64,000 nt of DNA from Litchfieldia stipae. Lineage in GTDB: Bacteria > Bacillota > Bacilli > Bacillales > Bacillaceae_L. Under the pieces are notes generated by a model. It did not search any database. It saw only the letters and a program-made list of their open reading frames with translations, and had not been told where the DNA came from. Positions 45,857 through 55,335 of this stretch are shown one piece after another (position 1 is the stretch's first letter; every line of letters begins with the position of its first letter). A program made the position numbers and the translations under genes. Location of the stretch: contig NZ_JACYHA010000006.1 in NCBI RefSeq assembly GCF_014837155.1, forward strand, positions 124,001-188,000. The letters run 5' to 3'.

Positions 45857-46769
45857 TTTGATTCCCTCCTGTCACTTCTAAGAATCGATCCTCAAGACTC
45901 TTTGAAATCTGCTTTATTCCATAAAGTTTCACACCATTTTCAACTAAAAATTCAGCAATGACTGGAATCATCTCTAATTCTATTGTTGCAAGAAGTATAC
46001 TATTTTGAATCTCGAACTGAAGGTCCGGGAAATTTGATTGTAGTTTATGTAAAGTCTCTTCTATTTGATCAATCGTAAATTCAACCTTTAATGTCACTGT
46101 ATCATTGACAAAGTTTGAAACAGTCTCAACTCCTACTAATTCTCCATGTTGAATAATTCCAATTCGATCACACATCATTTCCATTTCAGACAATAAGTGA
46201 CTTGATACGATGACTGATAATCCTTCTTCTCTCGCAAGCTTGCGCAAGTAATCGCGAATTTCCCTTATGCCAGCTGGATCTAGACCATTTGTTGGTTCAT
46301 CTAAAATGAGCACTGATGGACGATGAAGTAGCGCTTGTGCAATTCCTAATCTTTGCCTCATTCCAAGTGAATAAGTCTTGACCTTGTCCTTAATCACTTT
46401 TTGTAAGCCTACTAATTCAATAACTTCATTGATTCTCTCTTTGTCTACTCCAGCAACCATTCTTGCATAATGAACTAGGTTTTGGTAACCCGTCAAAAAT
46501 TTGTACATTTCTGGGTTTTCAACAATTCCACCTATATGCTTAATTGCTTCTTCAAAATCCTTAGTGATATCGTTTCCTTTCACAAGAATCTGACCTGAAG
46601 AAATTTTCATTAATCCAACAAGCATTCGTATTGTAGTTGTTTTCCCCGCACCATTTGGCCCTAAAAATCCAAAGACCTCACCAGGATATAAATCAAATGT
46701 AATCCCTTTAATGATGTTCTTTTTTCCAATTTGTTTTTTCACATCTCTTAACTGCAGAACTGCCTCCAT
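45849..46769 (-). CDS. ABC transporter ATP-binding protein
   Basis: About 306 residues of a BcrA/CcmA-type ATPase. Walker A GPNGAGKTT, signature YSLGMRQRLGIAQAL, Walker B VLILDEPTNGLDP and SSHLLSEME are all present. The frame is open to 46,784, but AGGAGGAAA lies within the first codons, so the ATG at 46,769 (MEAVLQLRD) is the better start. It is coupled to the permease gene. It is divergent from the RsfA gene. Confidence 0.9.
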   Translation of the reverse strand: MEAVLQLRDVKKQIGKKNIIKGITFDLYPGEVFGFLGPNGAGKTTTIRMLVGLMKISSGQILVKGNDITKDFEEAIKHIGGIVENPEMYKFLTGYQNLVHYARMVAGVDKERINEVIELVGLQKVIKDKVKTYSLGMRQRLGIAQALLHRPSVLILDEPTNGLDPAGIREIRDYLRKLAREEGLSVIVSSHLLSEMEMMCDRIGIIQHGELVGVETVSNFVNDTVTLKVEFTIDQIEETLHKLQSNFPDLQFEIQNSILLATIELEMIPVIAEFLVENGVKLYGIKQISKSLEDRFLEVTGGNQIV

Positions 46770-46963
46770 TATTTTCCTCCTCATTTTTTATTACATTAAT
46801 ATATGATACTACGAACTAGCTAGTAAAAGGTTCCAAAAATAGACAAATTAAGTTTTTTTTACAAAAGATTTATAAAACTATTAAAATGTATAAAATTGTT
46901 TAATCCTGGCCATGATAGAAATAGATACATAACGAAAAAGATGAAGTAGGGAGTGTTAAATAG

Positions 46964-47692
46964 ATGAAAGTTAGACAAGATGCTTGGTCACATGAGGATG
47001 ATTTATTACTTGCTGAGACCGTTCTTCGTTATATTCGTGAAGGTGGGACACAATTAGGTGCATTTGAAGAAGTAGGTGATCACCTTAACCGAACATCTGC
47101 TGCATGTGGATTCCGCTGGAATGCTGAAGTAAGAAAAAATTATGAGCAAGCGATTGCTATAGCGAAAAGACAGCGAAAAGAAAGAAAAAGAGCATTAGAG
47201 CGAATGAACAAAACGACAGCAGGTGAGACACCTGTTACTACTTACAGTGAACCAGTTACTACCCCAAGCTTCATGGGTGAAACACGTCATGAATTGGTTC
47301 AAGAGGAACGTCAACAACAGGTTGAGGAATTTTCTACTGAACTATTACCAGTAAACCAAGTACCGACACGTTCGATTGAATCTATTACGCTCGAAGATTG
47401 TATTTCCTTTCTATCAAATCTAAAGAATCAGGATCGACAATCTTACATTTTAAAAATGGAAAATGATCAATTACAGAGAGAAAACGATGATTTAAGGTCT
47501 AAGAATAATCAATTAGAAAAAAGAATCGAAAAACTCACTCAAGAACAGACAACCATTCAAGAAGATTATCAAGCACTTGTGCAAATTATGGATCGTGCTC
47601 GCCGAATGGTCATGTTTGAAGATAATGAAGACCGTAATACTCCAACATTCAGAATGGATCAAAACGGAAATCTTGAACAAGTAGCTAAATAA
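46964..47692 (+). CDS. RsfA-family prespore-specific regulator
   Basis: A 242-residue protein. The N-terminal Myb/SANT-like domain (KVRQDAWSHEDDLLLAETVLRYIREG, then LNRTSAACGFRWNAEVRKNY) is the RsfA signature. A variable middle and a coiled coil (QRENDDLRSKNNQLEKRIEK) follow. RsfA proteins tune sigma-F-dependent genes in the forespore of Bacillus, so this supports a spore-former. A strong terminator follows. Confidence 0.88.
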   Translation: MKVRQDAWSHEDDLLLAETVLRYIREGGTQLGAFEEVGDHLNRTSAACGFRWNAEVRKNYEQAIAIAKRQRKERKRALERMNKTTAGETPVTTYSEPVTTPSFMGETRHELVQEERQQQVEEFSTELLPVNQVPTRSIESITLEDCISFLSNLKNQDRQSYILKMENDQLQRENDDLRSKNNQLEKRIEKLTQEQTTIQEDYQALVQIMDRARRMVMFEDNEDRNTPTFRMDQNGNLEQVAK

Positions 47693-47734
47693 AAAAAAAG
47701 GCTTTTCAAGTTTATTCTTGAAAGCCTTTTTTTT
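47692..47734. terminator. Bidirectional terminator
   Basis: AAAAAAAAGGCTTTTCAAG pairs with CTTGAAAGCCTTTTTTTT, with one bulged base. It lies between the convergent RsfA and tcdA genes. Confidence 0.85.
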
Positions 47735-47739
47735 GAGGG

Positions 47740-48507
47740 CTATTTTCCGTCACTTACTCGACTAATTTTAACGTCCTTTAATAAGTCACTAACCACTCTA
47801 CTTGCCATAATTAAGCCAGCAACAGACGGTACGAACGCATTAGAAGATGGTGGCATCTTTGCTTTTCTAATTTTCGCTTGATCATTTGCGATTTCTTTTC
47901 GAATTTCTTCCCTTATAACAATTGGACTCTCATCAGAGAATACGACATTAATTCCCTTATGAATTCCTTCCTTGCGCAGTCGAGTACGAATGACCTTTGC
48001 AATAGGATCTGTATGTGTTTTTGAAATATCTGCGATTTGAAATCTTGTTGGATCCATTTTGTTTGCTGCTCCCATACTTGAAATAACAGGGATATTTCTT
48101 TTTAGACACTCTTTCATTAGATGGATCTTATAAGAAATCGTATCAGACGCATCGACGACATAATCAAGTCCATAATCAAAAAACTGTTCATACGTTTCTT
48201 CTGTATAGAACATTTTTAAAGCAATGACCTCACACTCTGGGTTAATGTCCGCGATTCGATTCTTCATTACTTCAACTTTCTGCTGTCCAACAGTTGAAAG
48301 AAGGGCAATGATTTGTCGATTTACATTTGTAATATCAACATCATCTTTATCAACTAGAATTAATCTACCTACTCCAGAACGAGCTAATGCTTCAGCAGCA
48401 AATGAACCTACACCGCCTATCCCAAGCACTGCCACTGTGCTATTTTTCATTGTATCTAACCCTTGCTTCCCAATCGCCAATTCATTTCTTGAAAACTGGT
48501 GTAACAT
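47740..48507 (-). CDS. tcdA: tRNA threonylcarbamoyladenosine dehydratase TcdA
   Basis: About 255 residues of the E1/ThiF-like family that cyclises t6A in tRNA. The nucleotide motif VLGIGGVGSFAAEALARSGVG, RLILVDKDDVDITNVNRQ, and DASDTISYK are visible. The frame is open to a GTG at 48,516, but ATG 48,507 (MLHQFSRNE) has GGAG at a suitable distance. The position next to aspS and 6S RNA matches yrvM of B. subtilis. Confidence 0.92.
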   Translation of the reverse strand: MLHQFSRNELAIGKQGLDTMKNSTVAVLGIGGVGSFAAEALARSGVGRLILVDKDDVDITNVNRQIIALLSTVGQQKVEVMKNRIADINPECEVIALKMFYTEETYEQFFDYGLDYVVDASDTISYKIHLMKECLKRNIPVISSMGAANKMDPTRFQIADISKTHTDPIAKVIRTRLRKEGIHKGINVVFSDESPIVIREEIRKEIANDQAKIRKAKMPPSSNAFVPSVAGLIMASRVVSDLLKDVKISRVSDGK

Positions 48508-48545
48508 GCTATCCACTCCATTACCGATAATTCTACTTCATCAGC

Positions 48546-48581
48546 GGGACACATCCTGTCCCACTTTTGGTGCCTGGCACC
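48546..48581. repeat. Pair of short palindromes (REP-like)
   Basis: GGGACACATCCTGTCCC followed by GGTGCCTGGCACC, in the gap upstream of tcdA. The same pair of motifs is a short dispersed repeat that I recall from Bacillus intergenic regions; it could also form hairpins in the tcdA leader. Confidence 0.45.
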
Positions 48582-48667
48582 ACCCGAATATGACTATATC
48601 ATACTTCCCGAAAATTTCATAAGTCGTTCATTAACTTTATCTGAATACTTTGTATTTGAACATATAA

Positions 48668-48701
48668 AAACCCTGCTGAGTCACACTGTTCAGTCAGGGA
48701 T
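48668..48701 (-). terminator. Terminator-like hairpin after 6S RNA
   Basis: CCCTG/CTGA and TCAG/CAGGG arms form a hairpin about 30 bp after the 3' end of the 6S RNA gene, followed on the minus strand by TTTTTATAT. Confidence 0.6.
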
Positions 48702-48726
48702 AATTATTCTGATATAACAAATCACA

Positions 48727-48915
48727 AAAGTCCCAATCGTGCCGTCGATGCCTTCGTTTTGAACCCGCATCGCGCAGGTGGGTGCCCTGTTTCAGGTTTC
48801 GCACGTCCTCTAATCAAAGCGATAAGGCATGTACTTAATATGAAAACTCCGGGCTCCCGTATAACTTATTGTTCGGTCAAAACAATAGGTTATACGACGA
48901 ACACCTCAGGACTTT
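48727..48915 (-). ncRNA. ssrS: 6S RNA (6S-1/BsrA type)
   Basis: About 189 nt on the minus strand. The ends AAAAGTCCTGAGG and GGGACTTT pair to close the long rod. The large central bubble region includes CATATTAAGTACATG, GCTTTGATTAGAGGACG and GAAACCTGAAACAGGGC, as I remember from B. subtilis 6S-1 RNA, and the TTGTTTTGACCGAACAA hairpin is present. It lies between aspS and tcdA, exactly as bsrA does in B. subtilis. 6S RNA mimics an open promoter, binds the main RNA polymerase holoenzyme and is released by making a short product RNA. Confidence 0.92.
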
Positions 48916-48990
48916 TATGATCTTAACTTATGTCAAAATAATAACATATAAAAATCGCCTTTTCAAGATAACTCAATGGTTAAAATTCCT

Positions 48991-50769
48991 CTATTTTTCA
49001 ACATTTAGTGACAAATACAGATCATTTAATTGAGCATCACTTACCTCACCTGGAGCCTCTGTTAGTAAGTCACTTGCACTTGCTGTTTTCGGAAAGGCAA
49101 TCGTGTCACGAAGATTCGTTCTACCAGCTAGTAACATGACCATTCGGTCTAGTCCAAGAGCAATACCGCCATGTGGAGGAGTACCATATTCAAATGCTTC
49201 AAGTAGGAAGCCAAATTGTTCTCTTGCTTCTTCTTCACTAAAGCCTAATATCTTAAACATCTTTTCTTGAATGTCACGTTCGAATATACGTAATGAACCT
49301 CCACCAAGCTCATACCCATTTAATACAAGGTCATAGGCTTGTGCTCTTACTTTGCCAGGTTCAGAATCTAGTAATTCAAGATCTTCTCTTGCAGGCATTG
49401 TGAACGGATGATGTGCAGCGAAATAACGCCCTTCGCCTTCGTCATACTCTAGTAATGGCCAATCAGTTACCCATAAGAAGTTAAATTTACTCTCATCTAT
49501 TAATTTTAACTCTTTCCCTAATTTCAATCGAAGTGCACCTAATGCATCAGCCACAACTGATTTCTTATCTGCAACAAACAGGAATAAATCTCCCGCTGTC
49601 CCGTCAAGAAGCTGTAACAGTGATTGTTGCTCTTCTTCACTAAAGAATTTAGCAATAGGACCTTTTAATTCTTGCTCCTCTGCCTTTAACCACGCCAAGC
49701 CTTTTGCTCCATACACCTTGACAAATTCAGTTAATGCGTCGATGTCTTTTCGAGAATACTGATCAGCAGCCCCTTTGACATTAATCGCCTTCACTTGGCC
49801 ATCGCTTTGAACAGCCCCACTAAATACTTTAAAGCCACTATCCTTCACTAATTCAGACAAATCAACAAGCTCCATCTCAAAGCGAGTATCTGGCTTATCA
49901 GAACCATAACGATTCATCGCATCTGTATAAGTCAATCTTGGGAAAGGAGTTTCAACTGCTATGCCCTTGACCTCATTCATTACCTTAGACATCATTGCTT
50001 CCATCATCGAAATGATATCCTCTTGACTCATAAATGATGTCTCAATATCAATTTGAGTAAATTCTGGTTGACGGTCTGCACGTAAATCCTCATCTCTGAA
50101 GCAACGAGCAATTTGATAATACTTATCAAATCCACCGACCATCAATAATTGTTTAAACAACTGTGGAGATTGTGGTAATGCATAGAACTCACCTGGATGC
50201 ACACGACTTGGTACTAAATAGTCACGTGCACCTTCAGGTGTACTCTTTGTTAGAATTGGTGTTTCTATATCTAAGAATCCTTCAGTATCCAAGAAGTTAC
50301 GAATTGTTTTCGTAACATCATGACGCATTTTAAATGTGTCATACATCGATTGACGTCTCAAATCTAAATAACGATACTTTAATCGAACATCTTCAGAAAC
50401 CTCTGTTTTATCATTAATGCTAAAAGGCGGTGTTTTTGCAGCATTTAAAATGACAATCTGCTCTGCTTTGACCTCAATTTTTCCAGTTGCAATGTTCTCA
50501 TTAATTGTTCCTTCTTCACGTGCAACAACTGTACCTTCTATATCGACAACATACTCATTTCGAATCTCTTCAGCAATCGCCAATGCTTCACTAGAAACCT
50601 CAGGGTTAAAAACAACCTGTACAATTCCTGTTCTATCACGTAAATCAATGAAAATAAGTCCGCCAAGGTCACGTCGTTTTTGAACCCAGCCTTTTAATTT
50701 CACTTTCGTACCTGTTGCTTCAACAGGTACCTCACCACAATAATATGTTCGACCGTACATGATATCCAC
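48991..50769 (-). CDS. aspS: Aspartyl-tRNA synthetase
   Basis: A 592-residue class II synthetase that charges tRNA-Asp. It has the N-terminal OB-fold anticodon domain ([23 protein letters not shown]), the bacterial insertion domain, and the class II motifs [37 protein letters not shown] and [15 protein letters not shown]. It starts 2 bp after hisS and is co-transcribed from the T-box leader. The ATG may be at 50,769 or 50,760 (MYGRTYYC). Confidence 0.96.
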   Translation of the reverse strand: MDIMYGRTYYCGEVPVEATGTKVKLKGWVQKRRDLGGLIFIDLRDRTGIVQVVFNPEVSSEALAIAEEIRNEYVVDIEGTVVAREEGTINENIATGKIEVKAEQIVILNAAKTPPFSINDKTEVSEDVRLKYRYLDLRRQSMYDTFKMRHDVTKTIRNFLDTEGFLDIETPILTKSTPEGARDYLVPSRVHPGEFYALPQSPQLFKQLLMVGGFDKYYQIARCFRDEDLRADRQPEFTQIDIETSFMSQEDIISMMEAMMSKVMNEVKGIAVETPFPRLTYTDAMNRYGSDKPDTRFEMELVDLSELVKDSGFKVFSGAVQSDGQVKAINVKGAADQYSRKDIDALTEFVKVYGAKGLAWLKAEEQELKGPIAKFFSEEEQQSLLQLLDGTAGDLFLFVADKKSVVADALGALRLKLGKELKLIDESKFNFLWVTDWPLLEYDEGEGRYFAAHHPFTMPAREDLELLDSEPGKVRAQAYDLVLNGYELGGGSLRIFERDIQEKMFKILGFSEEEAREQFGFLLEAFEYGTPPHGGIALGLDRMVMLLAGRTNLRDTIAFPKTASASDLLTEAPGEVSDAQLNDLYLSLNVEK

Positions 50770-50771
50770 CT

Positions 50772-52043
50772 CTACCTTAATTTTTCTTTGATATATGCGA
50801 TAAATTCAGTAAGTAATACTTCTTCCTGGTTTCCAGAATCCATATCCTTTACGTTAATCACATTTCGTTCTAATTCATCATCACCAATTACACCTACAAG
50901 CTTAGCTCCTAAGCGATCTGCTGCTTTAAACTGTGCTTTGACTTTTCGATTTAAATAATCTTTTTCAGCACTAACCTCATTTTTTCTTAACTGGTGAACA
51001 AGAGTTGCTGCTTTTGCAGATGCATTATCACCTAGTCCAACAACATAACAGTCAATTGTTTCTTCTAGTGGCAATTCGATTTCTTCTGCTTTAAGTGCTG
51101 ATAAAAGTCTCTCAATACTTAATGCAAAACCAATCCCAGGAGTATCTGGACCACCGATGTCCTCTACAAGGCCATTATATCTACCACCACCACAAAGTGT
51201 TGTAATTGCGCCAAAGCCCTCAGCATTACTCATAATCTCAAATGCTGTGTGATTGTAATAATCTAATCCTCTAACAAGTCCAGAATCGATTTCAAAGTCG
51301 ATACCAAATTCAGTTAAATAGCTTTGGACTTTTTCAAAGTAGACCTTCGACTCTTCATTTAAATATTCCAGAATGGAAGGAGCAGATTTCATTAATTCAT
51401 GGTCGCGATCCTTTTTGCAATCAAGAATCCTCATTGGATTCTTGTCTAGCCTTGATTTACAATCTCCACAAAACTCATCAATTCTAGGTTCAAAGTGCTT
51501 AATTAGTGCGTCACGGTGAGCAGTTCTACTATCCTTATCACCTAAACTATTGATGACAAGCTTTAATTTCTTTAAGCCAAGTGATTGATATACTTCCATC
51601 GCTAGAGCAATTACTTCTGCATCTATGGCTGGATCCATGCTTCCAAGTGCCTCTACCCCAAATTGAACAAATTGACGAAAACGACCAGCTTGTGGGCGTT
51701 CATAACGAAACATTGGTCCAATATAATAAAGCTTGGTTGGTTGTGATGGATTTCCAAATAACTTTTGTTCAACAAATGAACGGACTACTGCAGCCGTTCC
51801 TTCTGGTCGTAATGTCAGGCTTCTATCTCCACGGTCAGTAAATGTGTACATTTCTTTTTGAACGATATCTGTTGTATCCCCTACACTTCGTAAAAATAAA
51901 TCCGTATGTTCGAAGATCGGTGTTCGTATTTCTTTATAATTAAAACGTCTACACACGTCTCTAGCGACTTTCTCAATGTATTGCCATTTTTCCACTTCAC
52001 CTGGCAGAATATCTTGTGTTCCTCTCGGTATATTAATTGACAT
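50772..52043 (-). CDS. hisS: Histidyl-tRNA synthetase
   Basis: A 423-residue class II synthetase with [16 protein letters not shown] at the start, motif 2 ([18 protein letters not shown]), the histidine-A boxes ([15 protein letters not shown] and CGGGRYNGL) and a C-terminal anticodon-binding domain. It is first in hisS-aspS, behind a T-box leader. A GGAGGAAA site precedes ATG 52,043. Confidence 0.96.
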   Translation of the reverse strand: MSINIPRGTQDILPGEVEKWQYIEKVARDVCRRFNYKEIRTPIFEHTDLFLRSVGDTTDIVQKEMYTFTDRGDRSLTLRPEGTAAVVRSFVEQKLFGNPSQPTKLYYIGPMFRYERPQAGRFRQFVQFGVEALGSMDPAIDAEVIALAMEVYQSLGLKKLKLVINSLGDKDSRTAHRDALIKHFEPRIDEFCGDCKSRLDKNPMRILDCKKDRDHELMKSAPSILEYLNEESKVYFEKVQSYLTEFGIDFEIDSGLVRGLDYYNHTAFEIMSNAEGFGAITTLCGGGRYNGLVEDIGGPDTPGIGFALSIERLLSALKAEEIELPLEETIDCYVVGLGDNASAKAATLVHQLRKNEVSAEKDYLNRKVKAQFKAADRLGAKLVGVIGDDELERNVINVKDMDSGNQEEVLLTEFIAYIKEKLR

Positions 52044-52098
52044 CCGTGTTTCCTCCTAATTGCTTGCATTAAACTTATAAAAGTATGTAAAGATAAGA

Positions 52099-52197
52099 CT
52101 GTTTTCGTATATATTGTTGTTTTCAACGCAGTAGCCTTAATATACTCCACGTCCGGCGGGGTCTATTAAGACTGCTAGAAACTTCATTTGAAAACAG
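52099..52197. repeat. MITE-like repeat, short copy
   Basis: 99 bp bounded by CTGTTTTC and GAAAACAG. Inside are TATATATTGTTG, ACTCCACGTCC, GGCGGGGTCT and AGACTGCTAG, also found in the longer copy at 52,780-52,967. It lies between the T-box terminator and hisS. Confidence 0.55.
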
Positions 52198-52204
52198 CCA
52201 AAAA

Positions 52205-52500
52205 TAAAAAAACTCCCATCCCTACATTTACATGTAGGGACGAGAGTTTGAATTCCCGTGGTGCCACCCTAGTTGAGATATCAAAAATAAATATCTCCAC
52301 TCAATCAGTTAACGCCTGATACGTTCATCTCCTACTAAAGAACAGCTCTTTTTCAGAGTGAAACCTAAGAGGTGTTCTTTCATTAAGTCATCATGTAGAA
52401 ATGCTCTCAGCCTGCGGCATTTCCTCTCTAACCATGTGTCATCCTAACTACTATTCCTCATCATTGGTTCAAATATTAATATTTCTATTTTCATATGTAT
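52205..52500 (-). promoter_or_regulatory. T-box leader upstream of hisS-aspS
   Basis: On the minus strand the conserved T-box AGGGTGGCACCACGGG is followed by a terminator hairpin (CTCTCGTCCCTACAT... with ATGTAGGGATGGGAG and a T-run, 52,205-52,250). Upstream is the Stem I-like region with the hairpin GAAATGC/GCATTTC. Uncharged tRNA binding switches the terminator to an antiterminator. The base after TGG is C, which would pair with a G discriminator as in tRNA-Asp, not the C of tRNA-His; a GAC triplet lies at 52,387-52,389, but the specifier is not certain. Confidence 0.85.
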
Positions 52501-52573
52501 AATTTTATATTATCATACGTATGAACGAACTACTTGTCAAGAGCAACTCACCCAATTTAATTAAACATTCCAT

Positions 52574-52750
52574 TTATGAACGATCTAATTGTTTTTTTAA
52601 TTTCCTAACATCATTCACTGAGATGCCAAATTCTGATGCTAACTCGACATAAGTAGCTTCTTGTTCTTTCTTTACAAAATGATGGAGATCGACTCCAAAT
52701 AACCCATTAGTTGCTTGATGTGAATGCTGTCCTTTTTCACTAAATCTCAT
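52574..52750 (-). CDS. Small basic helix-turn-helix-like protein
   Basis: A 58-residue protein (MRFSEKGQHSHQATNGLFGV...) with AAGGAGCGGG before ATG 52,750. The open frame extends upstream to 52,891, but that part is inside a repeat. The end (TYVELASEFGISVNDVRKLKKQLDRS) looks like a sigma-70 region 4 or helix-turn-helix piece. It is found beside hisS in related Bacillus; function unknown. Confidence 0.65.
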   Translation of the reverse strand: MRFSEKGQHSHQATNGLFGVDLHHFVKKEQEATYVELASEFGISVNDVRKLKKQLDRS

Positions 52751-52779
52751 AGAATTGACCCGCTCCTTTTTAATATTGA

Positions 52780-52967
52780 CTGTTTTCTTATATATTATCG
52801 CAACCTGAATCCACTCCGCGTCCTGTGGGGTGAGCACTGAGCCTCCTCGTCGCACACTCCTGCGGGGTCTCACTTTGCTCCCGCATCCCATGGGAGTCTA
52901 CGTTGTATTCAGACTGCTAGGGAAGCTCATCTCAAGTAATTCTTGGCTACTAACAATGAGAAAACAG
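52780..52967. repeat. MITE-like repeat, long copy
   Basis: 188 bp bounded by CTGTTTTC and GAAAACAG, matching the ends of 52,099-52,197. The middle has several GC-rich palindromic pieces (GTCCTGTGGGGTGAGC, CTCCTGCGGGGTCTCAC, CCCGCATCCCATGGGAG) that stand out from the AT-rich flanks. This and the following spacer fill the gap before the amidase gene; the promoter of the 58-residue gene probably lies at its edge. Confidence 0.6.
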
Positions 52968-53097
52968 CATTTAAATGATTAACTTATTAATTAGCTTGCC
53001 CCTTTTCTTAGATTTATTTTCAATTTTAACAAGGATTTTTCACATTGCTAACGAACTAATGTAAAGGAACAGACTATACACCAAAGGAGGATTCTAA

Positions 53098-54855
53098 TTG
53101 CTACAACATTTAGTAAAAATCGTACTCTGCTTCACACTACTAATTGCTATCACACCACTTTATGATTCCAATAATGTAGCAAGTGCCGCAGAATCAACTG
53201 CCACAATAAATACCCAAATCTTAAATGTCAGGGGAGGCCCTGGTTTATCATATAAGGTTATTAAACAGGTGAAAATGGGTGAAAAATTTTCGATTATTGA
53301 AACAAAAGGTGATTGGTACAAGGTTAAATTATCTAACAGCCAAGACGGATGGGTTGCATCCTGGCTTGTTAAAGCAAATACTGTAAGTAAACAAGCAACA
53401 AGTTCATCAGTTACTTCAACTGCTAATGGACTCCGAATTAGAACAGGACCTGGAACAAGCTTTCAAGTTGTAGGTTCAATCGATAAAGGACAACAGGCAG
53501 CACTCATTGAAAAAAATGAAAACTGGACCAAAATCAACTATAAAAATACCCAAGGGTGGGTTTCATCTCAGTACATAACAGGAGGAGCTACTAGTTCGTC
53601 TTCACCCTCGGGAAATACTAGTACATCAACCAAAACTGGAAAGATCACAGCAAATAGTTTAAATGTGAGAAGTCAAGCTAGTCAAACAGCTAGCGTCCTT
53701 GGAAAATTAAACACTGGAGATACCGTTCCAGTTACAAATACAACTGGCAATTGGGTAGGAATTGAATACAAGAACAAAAAAGCATTTGTTCATAAGGATT
53801 ATATTACGATCCAAACCAACAATTCTTCGAATCAAACAACAACTTCACAAAAAGGGACTGGGGTTGTTACTGCATCTTCCCTTAATGTAAGGAATAGTAA
53901 TTCATTAAGCGGATCTATTGTTGCGAGTCTAAAAAAAGGTAATTCTGTAACAATCGTTTCAGAATCAAACGATTGGTTAGAGATACAGCTTTCTAACGGA
54001 AATAAAGGATGGGTTGCGAGCTGGTATATAGAACGCAAAGTAAGCCCAACAACTCCTTCTACAGGAAGTTCGACTGAACAAGGAAATTCAGTTAAGATCC
54101 TTTCAAATGGGACAAACATTAGATCTGGTGCTTCTACAACTACGAATGTAATTGCAAGGGCAAATGAAGGAGATACATATAAAATCGTTAGTACCGAAGG
54201 CGACTGGTACAAAATCGAAATCTCAAACGGAAAAACAGGCTATATCGCTGGATGGATTGTTCAAGTATTAGGAGGAAATGTACAAGCTATTCAAAAGCCT
54301 GGAGTAAATCAATATTTAAAAAACAAAACCATCATCTTAGACCCAGGACATGGGGGTAGAGATAGTGGAGCTGTTGGCTCAAGAGGCACACTGGAAAAGA
54401 ATCTAACATTACGAACAGCAAAATTAGTCCATGATAAGCTCTCAGCAGCTGGCGCTAATGTGATTTTATCTAGAAGCAGTGATACATATGTAAGCTTAGC
54501 ATCAAGGGTTAGTATTTCTCATTACCGCAATGCAGATGCATTTGTAAGTATTCATTTTGACAGTATCAATGATAGTAGTGTCAGAGGAATTACCTCCTAC
54601 TATTACAAGAATATTGATCTGCCAGTAGCTACTGCCCTTCAAACAGAATTGATTAAATATACAGGTCTGAAGGATCGTGGACATCGAAGCGGAAATTATC
54701 AAGTGCTCAGATCTAATCGACAACCAAGCGTATTGCTAGAACTAGGATTTTTAAGTAATGTTTCTGAAGAACTGACCGTAAATTCTAGTAGCTATCAAGA
54801 GAATGTTTCAAATGGAATCTATTACGGACTAGCACAATATTTCAAGTCAAAATAA
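53098..54855 (+). CDS. yrvJ: N-acetylmuramoyl-L-alanine amidase with SH3 repeats (YrvJ-like)
   Basis: A 585-residue secreted cell-wall hydrolase. The start is TTG with AAAGGAGG upstream. After a signal peptide come five bacterial SH3 domains, each with LNVRGGPGLSYKVI-like text and GWVASW or GWVSSQY, separated by Ser/Thr-rich linkers. The C-terminal amidase_3 domain has the zinc motifs ILDPGHGGRDSGA, EKNLTLR, SIHFDS and LLELGFLSN. It cleaves the bond between MurNAc and L-Ala in peptidoglycan. Confidence 0.93.
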   Translation: MLQHLVKIVLCFTLLIAITPLYDSNNVASAAESTATINTQILNVRGGPGLSYKVIKQVKMGEKFSIIETKGDWYKVKLSNSQDGWVASWLVKANTVSKQATSSSVTSTANGLRIRTGPGTSFQVVGSIDKGQQAALIEKNENWTKINYKNTQGWVSSQYITGGATSSSSPSGNTSTSTKTGKITANSLNVRSQASQTASVLGKLNTGDTVPVTNTTGNWVGIEYKNKKAFVHKDYITIQTNNSSNQTTTSQKGTGVVTASSLNVRNSNSLSGSIVASLKKGNSVTIVSESNDWLEIQLSNGNKGWVASWYIERKVSPTTPSTGSSTEQGNSVKILSNGTNIRSGASTTTNVIARANEGDTYKIVSTEGDWYKIEISNGKTGYIAGWIVQVLGGNVQAIQKPGVNQYLKNKTIILDPGHGGRDSGAVGSRGTLEKNLTLRTAKLVHDKLSAAGANVILSRSSDTYVSLASRVSISHYRNADAFVSIHFDSINDSSVRGITSYYYKNIDLPVATALQTELIKYTGLKDRGHRSGNYQVLRSNRQPSVLLELGFLSNVSEELTVNSSSYQENVSNGIYYGLAQYFKSK

Positions 54856-54882
54856 AGAGAGGCTGATTTTCAGCCTCTCTTT
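54854..54882. terminator. Bidirectional terminator
   Basis: AAAGAGAGGCTG pairs with CAGCCTCTCTTT around a 5-nt loop. It lies between the convergent amidase and dtd genes and overlaps the end of dtd. Confidence 0.85.
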
Positions 54883-55321
54883 ATTTGCTTTCAATTATTA
54901 ACGTGACAGGTCCAACATTTGTGAATTGCACATCCATCATACTACCAAATTCCCCAGTTTCAACAGTTACGCCTTTTGATCTAAGCTCTTGATTAAAGCC
55001 TTCGTATAGCTCATTGGCATACTCAGGTGGGGCTGCCTCCATAAAGTTTGGGCGTCTCCCCTTACGACAATCACCATATAACGTAAATTGTGAAACAGAA
55101 AGTATCTCCCCACCAATATCCAGGAGAGATAGATTCATTTTTCCAGTCTCATCTTCAAAAATTCGAAGATTGACAATCTTATCAGCTACATACTTCACAT
55201 CATCAATGGTATCCGTATGTGTAATCCCTACTAATAGCATTAAGCCATTTGAGATTTGACCGATTGTTCGATCACCTACTGTGACGCTTGCTTTTCTTGC
55301 TCGTTGAACAACAACCCTCAT
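54881..55321 (-). CDS. dtd: D-aminoacyl-tRNA deacylase
   Basis: A 146-residue protein that removes D-amino acids (and glycine from tRNA-Ala) wrongly attached to tRNA. The catalytic motif [17 protein letters not shown] and the cross-subunit motif [11 protein letters not shown] are intact. It follows relA by 14 bp in the same operon, as in B. subtilis. Confidence 0.95.
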   Translation of the reverse strand: MRVVVQRARKASVTVGDRTIGQISNGLMLLVGITHTDTIDDVKYVADKIVNLRIFEDETGKMNLSLLDIGGEILSVSQFTLYGDCRKGRRPNFMEAAPPEYANELYEGFNQELRSKGVTVETGEFGSMMDVQFTNVGPVTLIIESK

Positions 55322-55335
55322 ACTCTCATTCCCCT

